From Verrucomicrobiota bacterium (GTDB taxonomy: Bacteria; Verrucomicrobiota; Verrucomicrobiia; Limisphaerales; J093): a DNA stretch of 64,000 bases. Every line of letters starts with the position of its first letter. Positions within the stretch are counted from its first letter, which is position 1. The position numbers and the translations under genes were made by a program. The stretch spans positions 62,001-126,000 of the forward strand of contig JADJWF010000006.1 of the NCBI GenBank assembly GCA_016716505.1, read 5' to 3'. The notes beneath the pieces were generated by a model that searched no databases, was not told the DNA's origin, and worked only from the letters and a program-made list of their open reading frames with translations. Of this stretch, positions 55,383 to 62,285 are shown piece after piece.

Positions 55383-56676
55383 CGCCCGTCTCTCCTTCGA
55401 TCTGGTGGTCGTGGGTGCGGGGCCCGGCGGACTCGCGGCCGCCAGCGTGGCGGCCGAGCGCGGCGGGAGCGTCGCGCTTCTGGACAACTCACCGTGGCTG
55501 GGCGGCCAGATTTGGCGCGGCGAGCAAGCCCGGTCCGCGGTGCCGCTGGCGCGGCAGTGGATCGAGCGATTCCTGGCTTCGGGCGCGCGCGCGGTCATGC
55601 AAGCGTCGGTTTTTGCGTCGCCAGATCGCGGAGTGTTGCTGGCGGAGACGCCGGCGGCGAGGCTCACCGTCCGGTTCAAGAAGCTCATTCTCGCCACGGG
55701 GGCGCGCGAACTTTTCCTGCCGTTCCCCGGTTGGACGCTGCCGGGTGTCGTGGGACCGGGCGGGCTGCAGGCCATGGTCAAGGCCGGTTGGCCGGTGGCG
55801 GGCCGGCGAGTGGTGGTGGCGGGGAGTGGGCCGCTGCTCGTCGCCGTGGCGGACGGGCTGCGACGCTACGGCGCGCGGATTCCGCTGATCGCCGAACAGG
55901 CGCCGCAGTTGCGGTTGGCGCGTTTCGCAGCCGGGCTGTGGCGCTATCCGGACAAGCTGGCGCAGGCGGTTGCGATGAAGGCCCGCCTCTTGGGGATCCC
56001 TTATCGCGCGGGAGTCTGGCTCCGGCGGGCAGAAGGGGGCGAACGGGTGGAGCGGGTGGTGCTGACGGACGGGAGGCGCTCGTGGACAGTCGAATGCGAC
56101 CTGCTCGCGTGCGGTTGGAATCTCGTACCCAACACCGAACTGCCGCGTTTGCTTGGGTGTGCGCTCGCCAGCGGATTCGTCCGCGTGGACGAGTTCCAGC
56201 GATCGAGTGTCGAGGGCGTATTCTGCGTGGGCGAACTCACGGGTATCGCCGGGGCCGATGCCGCGCTGGTGCAAGGGCAGATTGCAGGATTGGCGGCCGT
56301 TGGAGAGACGGAAGCGGCGCGGGAGTGGTTTGCCGAACGATCGCGCTGGCACCGCTTCGGCGCGGCGCTGACGCGAGCCTTTGCCCTGCGGCCGGAACTG
56401 CGCCAACTGGCCAAGCGTGAAACGGTGGTCTGCCGCTGCGAGGATGTTTCCCGCGAAGCGGTGGAGCGGTGCCGGGATGCGCGCGAGGCGAAGTTGCACA
56501 CGCGCTGTGGCATGGGGCCGTGCCAGGGGCGGATATGCGGCGCGGCAACGCAGTTCCTTTTCGGCTGGGAATCTGATTCGATTCGCCCGCCGGTGTTCCC
56601 GGTTCGGATGGAGTCGCTGCTGACGGCGTCTGAACATCCGAAGCCGGTGTCAAATCTGTCTGACCCGACCTCATGA
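55375..56676 (+). CDS. D-hydroxyproline dehydrogenase, FAD/NAD(P)-binding subunit with BFD-like domain
   Basis: A 433-residue protein of the HcnB/OoxA type. Two dinucleotide folds: LVVVGAGPGGLAAASVAAE near the start and VVVAGSGPLLVAVADGL (about 143-159), with CVGELTGIAGADAALVQGQIAG near the end of the FAD domain. The C-terminal BFD-like cluster domain has CRCEDVSREAVE and RCGMGPCQGRICG, five cysteines for a [2Fe-2S] cluster. It forms the alpha subunit of the dehydrogenase with the two upstream proteins. ATG overlaps the ferredoxin gene by 8 bases. Confidence 0.92.
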   Translation: MNSARLSFDLVVVGAGPGGLAAASVAAERGGSVALLDNSPWLGGQIWRGEQARSAVPLARQWIERFLASGARAVMQASVFASPDRGVLLAETPAARLTVRFKKLILATGARELFLPFPGWTLPGVVGPGGLQAMVKAGWPVAGRRVVVAGSGPLLVAVADGLRRYGARIPLIAEQAPQLRLARFAAGLWRYPDKLAQAVAMKARLLGIPYRAGVWLRRAEGGERVERVVLTDGRRSWTVECDLLACGWNLVPNTELPRLLGCALASGFVRVDEFQRSSVEGVFCVGELTGIAGADAALVQGQIAGLAAVGETEAAREWFAERSRWHRFGAALTRAFALRPELRQLAKRETVVCRCEDVSREAVERCRDAREAKLHTRCGMGPCQGRICGAATQFLFGWESDSIRPPVFPVRMESLLTASEHPKPVSNLSDPTS

Positions 56677-58175
56677 ATCTCCAGCTCAAACCCAAAGCCA
56701 TCCGCGCCGCGGCGACCCGACTGCGGTTCCGTACCCGCGCCTTCATTGACGGCCAATTCGTCAGCGCGCAGAGCGGTCGGACGTTCACCACCGAGAATCC
56801 AGCCAACGGACGACCGCTGGCGCAAATTGCGGCCTGCGAGGCGCCCGACGTGGATCGGGCCGTGAAGGCCGCGCGGCGGGCTTTTGAAAGCGGCTCTTGG
56901 TCGCGGCGCAAACCCGCCGAGCGAAAAAGGATTCTGCTGGCGTTCGCGGACCAATTGGAGGCCCACGCGGGCGAGCTGGCGCTGCTCGACACGCTCGAAG
57001 CCGGGAAACCGATCGCGGACTGCGCGACGATGGACATTCCCGACACGATCGCTTGCATCCGTTGGCACGCCGAAGCGGCCGACAAGCTTTATGACCACGT
57101 CTCGCCAACCGGGCCGGAGAATCTGGCGCTGATTGTACGGGAGCCGGTGGGCGTGGTGGGGTGCGTGATCCCGTGGAATTTTCCGGCGCAAATGGCGGCG
57201 TGGAAGCTGGGGCCAGCCCTCGCCACCGGCAACAGCGTCGTGCTCAAACCGGCCGAACTGACGTCGCTGAGCGCAATCCGCATGGCGGAACTGGCCGCGG
57301 AGGCAGGCGTGCCGCCGGGCGTCCTCAACGTGGTGCCCGGCCTCGGCGAAACCGCCGGGCAGGCGGTGGGCCGGCATCCGGATGTGGACATGGTGGCCTT
57401 CACCGGCTCGACCGAGGTGGGGCGCTCCTTTCTCAAGTACGCCGCGGAGTCGAACCTCAAACGCATCATCCTGGAATGCGGCGGCAAGAGCCCGCAGGTG
57501 GTCTTTGCGGATGCGCCAGATTTGGACACGGTGGCCGGCCACGCGGTGGGCGCGGCGTTTTGGAACATGGGCGAGAACTGCAGTTGCGGTTCACGATTGA
57601 TCGTTCACCAGAAGATCAAGGACAAGCTCGTCGCGAAGGTGGTGGCGCTGGCGAAGACCTGGAAGGTGGGCGATCCACTCGACCCGCAAACCCGGCTGGG
57701 GGCGCTCATCGAGCGTCCGCACCTCGAGAAGGTGCTCGGGTACATCGAGTCGGGGAAAGCCGAGGGTGCCAGGCTGCTGCTCGGCGGCCGCCGCATCCTC
57801 GAGGAGTCGGGTGGATATTACGTTGAGCCGACGGTCTTCGACCGGGTGGGCGGCCGGATGAGGATCGCCCGCGAGGAGATCTTCGGGCCGGTATTGTCCG
57901 TCATGTCGTTCTCCACCGACGAGGAGGCGGTTGCGCTGGCCAATGACACAAACTACGGCCTCGCCGCCTCCATTTACACCGGGGACGTGAATCGAGCGCA
58001 TCGCGTGGCTCGGGCCATTCGAGCCGGCACGGTCTCGGTCAACTGCTTCTCGGAGGGAGATCTCACGACACCCTTTGGTGGCTTCAAGCAGTCGGGGTTC
58101 GCAGGGCGTGACAAGTCCATCTGGGCGCATGAGCAGTACACCGAGTTGAAGACGGTTTGGATGCAACTGACCTGA
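56673..58175 (+). CDS. Aldehyde dehydrogenase, probable 2-oxoglutarate semialdehyde dehydrogenase
   Basis: A 500-residue NAD(P)-dependent aldehyde dehydrogenase overlapping the previous stop (ATGA). Key parts: VVGCVIPWNFPAQMAAWKLGPAL, FTGSTEVGRSF in the nucleotide fold, the general-base Glu of LECGGKSPQ (about 267) and the nucleophile Cys303 in MGENCSCGSRL. In this operon the expected substrate is 2-oxoglutarate semialdehyde, giving 2-oxoglutarate for the TCA cycle. Sequence alone would only say a broad-range aldehyde dehydrogenase. Confidence 0.92.
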   Translation: MNLQLKPKAIRAAATRLRFRTRAFIDGQFVSAQSGRTFTTENPANGRPLAQIAACEAPDVDRAVKAARRAFESGSWSRRKPAERKRILLAFADQLEAHAGELALLDTLEAGKPIADCATMDIPDTIACIRWHAEAADKLYDHVSPTGPENLALIVREPVGVVGCVIPWNFPAQMAAWKLGPALATGNSVVLKPAELTSLSAIRMAELAAEAGVPPGVLNVVPGLGETAGQAVGRHPDVDMVAFTGSTEVGRSFLKYAAESNLKRIILECGGKSPQVVFADAPDLDTVAGHAVGAAFWNMGENCSCGSRLIVHQKIKDKLVAKVVALAKTWKVGDPLDPQTRLGALIERPHLEKVLGYIESGKAEGARLLLGGRRILEESGGYYVEPTVFDRVGGRMRIAREEIFGPVLSVMSFSTDEEAVALANDTNYGLAASIYTGDVNRAHRVARAIRAGTVSVNCFSEGDLTTPFGGFKQSGFAGRDKSIWAHEQYTELKTVWMQLT

Positions 58176-58228
58176 GCGGGGAGGAGCCGAAGGACGGGGC
58201 GAACGACCTCAAAAGAGAGCGGCCGTTT

Positions 58229-59152
58229 ATGAAACAACGATTCACCAGTTCCGGTCTTCACGGCGTCCTGGCCGCGCTCGTGACGCCGATGAAAGCCAAT
58301 GAGGAGATTGATTATGCCCGGCTGGCGGCTTTCGCCGACCATCTCATCCGGCAGGGCGTCCACGGGCTGATCCCGCTCGGAAGCACCGGTGAGTATTACG
58401 CGTTGACTGCCGGGGAACGGGAACGGGTCATTCGCACGACCCTCGAGGCGGCGGACGGCCGGGTCCCCGTGCTCGCCGGGGCGAACGCGGGTTCCACCCG
58501 CGAGGTGATTGCCTTTTCGCGTCAAGCCGAGGCGTTGGGTTGTTTCGGCGTGATGCTGGCCGCGCCTTACTATTCGCTGCCGCGCCCGGACGAGTTGTGG
58601 GCGCACTTCAAGGCGGTCAACGATGCGATCGGCGTGCCCATCATGCTCTACAACTACCCGGGGCGCACGGGAGTGGATATGTCGCCCGACCTGATCGAGC
58701 GTCTGGCCGGATTGAAAAACGTCCGCCACGTGAAAGAAAGCACCGGGGAAATGGCCCGCATCACCGAACTGTTGCGGCGGTGCGGCGACCGGCTGGGGGT
58801 TTTTTGCGGCTGCGACACCATCGCGCTGGAAAGCTTGGTCGTCGGGGCGGTCGGCTGGGTGGGCGGCGTCGTGAACGTGTTGCCAGCGTCGCACGCCCGG
58901 TTGTACCGCCTGGCGGTCGAGCAACCGGATTACCCCGCTGCGCGCAAGCTGTTCTTCGAGCTGCTGCCGACGCTCGAACTCATGGAGGGCGGCGGGAAAT
59001 ACACCCAGTGGGTCAAGGCGGCCTGCGGTGTGATGGGGCATCCCTGCGGCCCGCCGCGGCGTCCGCTGGCCCCGGCATCGCGGGCGGAATGTGCGCGACT
59101 GCGCGCCGCGCTGGTCCAGTGCGCCGAGGGCCGCAAGGCGCTGCGGGAGTGA
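58229..59152 (+). CDS. DapA-family deaminase, probable pyrroline-4-hydroxy-2-carboxylate deaminase
   Basis: A 307-residue class I aldolase-fold protein from ATG 58229. LIPLGSTGEYYALT carries the GSTGE substrate motif, MLYNYPGRTG has Tyr141 and VRHVKESTGE the Schiff-base Lys169. Members include dihydrodipicolinate synthase, N-acetylneuraminate lyase and the deaminase that turns pyrroline-4-hydroxy-2-carboxylate into 2-oxoglutarate semialdehyde and ammonia. The hydroxyproline neighbours strongly favour the last. It lies 53 bases after the aldehyde dehydrogenase. Confidence 0.9.
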   Translation: MKQRFTSSGLHGVLAALVTPMKANEEIDYARLAAFADHLIRQGVHGLIPLGSTGEYYALTAGERERVIRTTLEAADGRVPVLAGANAGSTREVIAFSRQAEALGCFGVMLAAPYYSLPRPDELWAHFKAVNDAIGVPIMLYNYPGRTGVDMSPDLIERLAGLKNVRHVKESTGEMARITELLRRCGDRLGVFCGCDTIALESLVVGAVGWVGGVVNVLPASHARLYRLAVEQPDYPAARKLFFELLPTLELMEGGGKYTQWVKAACGVMGHPCGPPRRPLAPASRAECARLRAALVQCAEGRKALRE

Positions 59153-59154
59153 AA

Positions 59155-59165
59155 AGGAGTGCGGC
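59155..59165 (+). promoter_or_regulatory. Shine-Dalgarno site deciding a TTG start
   Basis: AGGAG at 59155-59159 lies 6 bases before TTG 59166. It is one of the few clear ribosome-binding sites in the window and fixes the start of the SufE-like gene. Confidence 0.7.
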
Positions 59166-59588
59166 TTGGGGGCAACGTTAACCGATCATCAGCAGCAACT
59201 GCTTGATCAACTGGCTGCGCTCCGTGACGCCCGCGAGCGCCTCGCGTGGCTCCTGGCGCGCGCCGGCGGAGGGGATCGTCTTCCAGCCGAAGCGCGGAAC
59301 GAGGCAACGCAAGTGCCGGGATGTCTGGCCCGGTTGTGGCTGGACGGCGTGGTTGAGGATGGTCGTTGTTGGTTCCGGTGCGATTCGGACTCGCGAGTCT
59401 TGCGCGCGGTGGCGGGGTTCGTCTGCGAGTATTTCAGCGGGGCCGAACCGGCGCTGGTGGCCGCGGCGGATGCCAGTCCGCTGGCGCGTGCCGGACTGGA
59501 TCGCGTGTTGACCGCCAACCGGCGGGACGCTCTGGCACGCGTGGTGCGGCGCATTCAAGAACGAGCCGCCGAACTCGCGCGCAGTTGA
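59166..59588 (+). CDS. sufE: SufE-like sulfur acceptor protein
   Basis: A 140-residue protein from TTG 59166. The SufE/CsdE fold is marked by RLAWLLARAGGGDRLP, then VPGCLARLWLD with the acceptor Cys53, and WFRCDSDSRVLRAVAGFVCEYFSG. SufE takes sulfur from the cysteine desulfurase SufS and passes it to the SufBCD scaffold. No other suf gene is in the window. It is 13 bases after the deaminase gene and may be carried on the same transcript, supplying the clusters of the dehydrogenase, although that link is only a guess. Confidence 0.9.
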   Translation: MGATLTDHQQQLLDQLAALRDARERLAWLLARAGGGDRLPAEARNEATQVPGCLARLWLDGVVEDGRCWFRCDSDSRVLRAVAGFVCEYFSGAEPALVAAADASPLARAGLDRVLTANRRDALARVVRRIQERAAELARS

Positions 59589-59602
59589 AGCCAGGTTGCG
59601 CC

Positions 59603-60412
59603 ATGCCGCTCCCCCTTTACGACGCCCATAACCACCTGCAGGACGAGCGCTTTGCCGGCCGGCAGGCGGACTTGGTGACGACCTGCCGTTCAGTAGGGGT
59701 CGTGCGCATGGTCGTCAACGGCGCCTGTGAGGCGGATTGGCCGCAGGTGGCCGCTCTCGCGCGGCAGTATCCGGACTTGGTCATTCCGAGTTTCGGCTGC
59801 CATCCCTGGTACGTCCAGGAACGCTCGGTGCGGTGGTTTGAAACCCTCGAGCGCTTGCTCGCCACGATGCCGCACGCGGCCATTGGTGAAGCCGGCCTGG
59901 ATCGGTGGAAAGTGGATTTGAGTTACGAAGGGCAGGAGGAGGTGCTTCTTCAGCACCTTCGCCTGGCGGCAGCGCGCAACCGCCCCATCAGCCTCCATTG
60001 CCTGCGCGCGTGGGGCCGGCTATACGATCTGCTCCGCGCGGAACCCCGCCCGGCGCGAGGTTTCCTGCTCCACTCCTACGGCGGCCCGGCCGAAATGGTG
60101 CCTTCGCTGGCGGCGTTGGGCGCGTACTTCAGCTTTCCCGGTTATTACCTGCACGAACGGAAACAGCGTCAGCGGGAGACGTTCCGTTGCGTGCCACCCG
60201 ATCGGTTGTTGGTCGAGACGGATGCACCGGACCAGCCGCTGCCGGACGAGGTCTGTCGCCATCCCTTGAGGGGGCCGGACGGCCGCGCGCTCAATCATCC
60301 GGCCAACCTGGAGGCCGTCTATGCAGGGTTGGCCGACTGGCTTGGCGAGTCGCCGGCGTCGCTCGCTGCGCGAGTGGGAGCGAACTTCCGCCGTTTGTTC
60401 GAAAACGGCTGA
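59603..60412 (+). CDS. TatD-family metal-dependent hydrolase
   Basis: A 269-residue TIM-barrel protein from ATG 59603. Metal ligands: YDAHNHLQD, SFGCHPWYV, AIGEAGLDRW (Glu), SLHCLRAWG, LLHSYGG and LLVETDAPDQ (Asp). TatD proteins are 3'-5' DNases or related phosphoesterases. The first ligand motif reads HNH rather than the usual HCH/HxH, still with both histidines. It starts 14 bases after sufE and is convergent with purE. Confidence 0.92.
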   Translation: MPLPLYDAHNHLQDERFAGRQADLVTTCRSVGVVRMVVNGACEADWPQVAALARQYPDLVIPSFGCHPWYVQERSVRWFETLERLLATMPHAAIGEAGLDRWKVDLSYEGQEEVLLQHLRLAAARNRPISLHCLRAWGRLYDLLRAEPRPARGFLLHSYGGPAEMVPSLAALGAYFSFPGYYLHERKQRQRETFRCVPPDRLLVETDAPDQPLPDEVCRHPLRGPDGRALNHPANLEAVYAGLADWLGESPASLAARVGANFRRLFENG

Positions 60413-60421
60413 CGAAGCGGA

Positions 60422-60916
60422 CTATTCCAGTGTCTCCGCCAACACCTTCTTCGCCTGCGCGGCGCGGAAGGCACGCAGTCTTTCCCGCAACTCCGGCCGC
60501 TTGGCCGCCAGGATGGCCACGGCCAGCAGAGCCGCGTTGGTGGCTCCCGGTTTGCCGATCGCCAGCGTGCCGACGGGAATGCCCGGGGGCATCTGGACCG
60601 TCGAGAGCAGCGCGTCCAAACCTTTCAAGGCCCATCCTTCCATCGGCACACCCAGGACGGGCAACACCGTATGGGCGGCCACGACGCCGGCAAGGTGGGC
60701 GGCGCCGCCGGCGGCGGCGATGATCACCTCCACTCCCCGGCCTTCGGCGCCCTCGACGAACGCGGCGGTGTCATGCGGGGTACGATGGGCCGACAAGACG
60801 CGGCACTCGTTGGGAATGCCGAACTGGAGGAGCGTATCGCGCGCGGCTTTCATCACTTCCCAGTCGGATTTGCTGCCCATGAGGATGGCAACGAGCGGAG
60901 GTGGGGTGGTGTTCAT
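60422..60916 (-). CDS. purE: N5-carboxyaminoimidazole ribonucleotide mutase (PurE)
   Basis: A 164-residue class I PurE from ATG 60916. MGSKSDWEVMKAA is the substrate phosphate loop and VLSAHRTPHDTAAF contains the catalytic His; AAGGAAHLAGVVAAHTVLPVLGVP is the conserved core. It shifts the carboxyl group to make CAIR in purine synthesis. purK is not in the window. The next gene on the right begins on the other strand. Confidence 0.95.
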   Translation of the reverse strand: MNTTPPPLVAILMGSKSDWEVMKAARDTLLQFGIPNECRVLSAHRTPHDTAAFVEGAEGRGVEVIIAAAGGAAHLAGVVAAHTVLPVLGVPMEGWALKGLDALLSTVQMPPGIPVGTLAIGKPGATNAALLAVAILAAKRPELRERLRAFRAAQAKKVLAETLE

Positions 60917-61304
60917 GGCATCAATATGTCGCGGTGAAGATTCTGGCTCCGGCCGGGTTGTCAACTCGCTCGTGGCTGGGGCGGCTCCCGTGCGGCTGGG
61001 GCGTGCGCCGACAGACCGTCTTGGGTCTGGTCCGATTTTGGCGGCGTTGGAGGCTTGGGCGAGCCAACCCGTCACCGCCGAAGCGGCGTCCCCAATCGGC
61101 GCATGAAAACCAATGAGCCTGCCACCGGCCCTGATCCGCCGATAATGTCGAGTCGCGAGCCTGTTTTCTGGTTGCCGGAAATGCGACAACGCTCCGGCGC
61201 CACGTGGGATTGGCCGTGTTCCGTTCCGGGAATTGCGGAGCAGCCGAGTGGGGGCCCGGTGGGCCGGTTGACACGTCCGGCGTTGCGCCCGGATAGTCCC
61301 CGGC
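60917..61304. other. Divergent intergenic region, no gene seen
   Basis: This 388-base stretch between purE and the ATP-grasp gene should contain both promoters. Frames crossing it have no recognisable character, and I see no riboswitch-like fold (a purine riboswitch would be plausible before purE but its core is not visible). Confidence 0.45.
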
Positions 61305-62228
61305 GTGGCCAGGGTGTATGACCTCGTAATGACCCATAAACTGGACGCGGACGACTTCTTCCTGCACCGCGTCCAGGAGCATTGCGCCGAGCACCGGCTG
61401 AACTTCTTCCTGATCGAACCGCTTTGGGTCCGCGAGTTCCTGGCGCTGCTGGAGCGCGGGGCCGTCTGGGCCCGGGTGCTGCTGAACATGCACAGCGAGC
61501 ACCATCTGCCGGAGGACGTCTTCCACCGTCTCGTCTGGGCGGCGCACGCGCGCAACGTGCGGGTGATTGATCCGCCCGATGTGGCCCTCGCCGCCTTTGA
61601 CAAAGCCCGTTTGCATCCCCGGTTGGAAGCCGCCGGCTTCCGCGTCCCGCCGTCGGTCATCGTCCCGGCGACGGCGGTCGGCGGGTTCCGACTGACCGAG
61701 GCCGACCGCGCCCGGCTTGGCAGCCCGTTTGTCATCAAGCCGGCCTTGGGCTATGGCCGGCGCGGCCTGGTCCTTGACGCCACCAGCGAGGCCGACCTGG
61801 CCCGGTCACGCGCGGCCTGGCCGCAGGGCGACCTGTTGCTCCAGCGACGGATCCAACCGGCGCGGATCGGCGACCAGCCCGCGTACTTCCGCGTGTACCA
61901 CGTGTTCGGCGCCACGTGGCTGTGTTGGTGGAACTGCTACACGGATGCGTATCGGGCCGTCCAGCCGGCAGAGGAGGCGGCGCACGGGCTGGCGCCGCTT
62001 CGCGACTTGGTGCGCCGCCTCGCCGCCCTGACGGGGATGCGGTTCTTCTCCAGTGAAGTCGCCCTGACGGAAGCGGGCGAGGCCGTTCTGATTGACTACG
62101 TGAACGACCAGTGCCACCTGCTCAGCCAGGGCGCGGATCCGCGCATTGGGGTGCCCGATGAAGTGGTGGCGGGCATTGCCCAACGGCTGGTCGAGGGCGC
62201 GGTCGAGTGGATGGCGCGGCCGCGCTGA
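61305..62228 (+). CDS. ATP-grasp domain protein of unknown function
   Basis: A 307-residue protein from GTG 61305 (other starts at GTG 61314 or ATG 61329). The N-terminal part (about 1-115) is a pre-ATP-grasp-like domain; then SPFVIKPALGYGRRGLVLD (about 143-161) is the ATP-binding lysine loop and EVALTEAGEAVLIDYVNDQCH (about 251-271) carries the metal-binding Glu, Asp and Asn. It resembles RimK-like and D-Ala-D-Ala-like ligases without a clear substrate. A sodium:solute symporter gene begins 57 bases downstream. Confidence 0.82.
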   Translation: MARVYDLVMTHKLDADDFFLHRVQEHCAEHRLNFFLIEPLWVREFLALLERGAVWARVLLNMHSEHHLPEDVFHRLVWAAHARNVRVIDPPDVALAAFDKARLHPRLEAAGFRVPPSVIVPATAVGGFRLTEADRARLGSPFVIKPALGYGRRGLVLDATSEADLARSRAAWPQGDLLLQRRIQPARIGDQPAYFRVYHVFGATWLCWWNCYTDAYRAVQPAEEAAHGLAPLRDLVRRLAALTGMRFFSSEVALTEAGEAVLIDYVNDQCHLLSQGADPRIGVPDEVVAGIAQRLVEGAVEWMARPR

Positions 62229-62285
62229 GCCGGTTGAGCGGAGAAAGGGTTTGTCAGCCGGCGGGCTTCCGCCGATACCGTGGCC

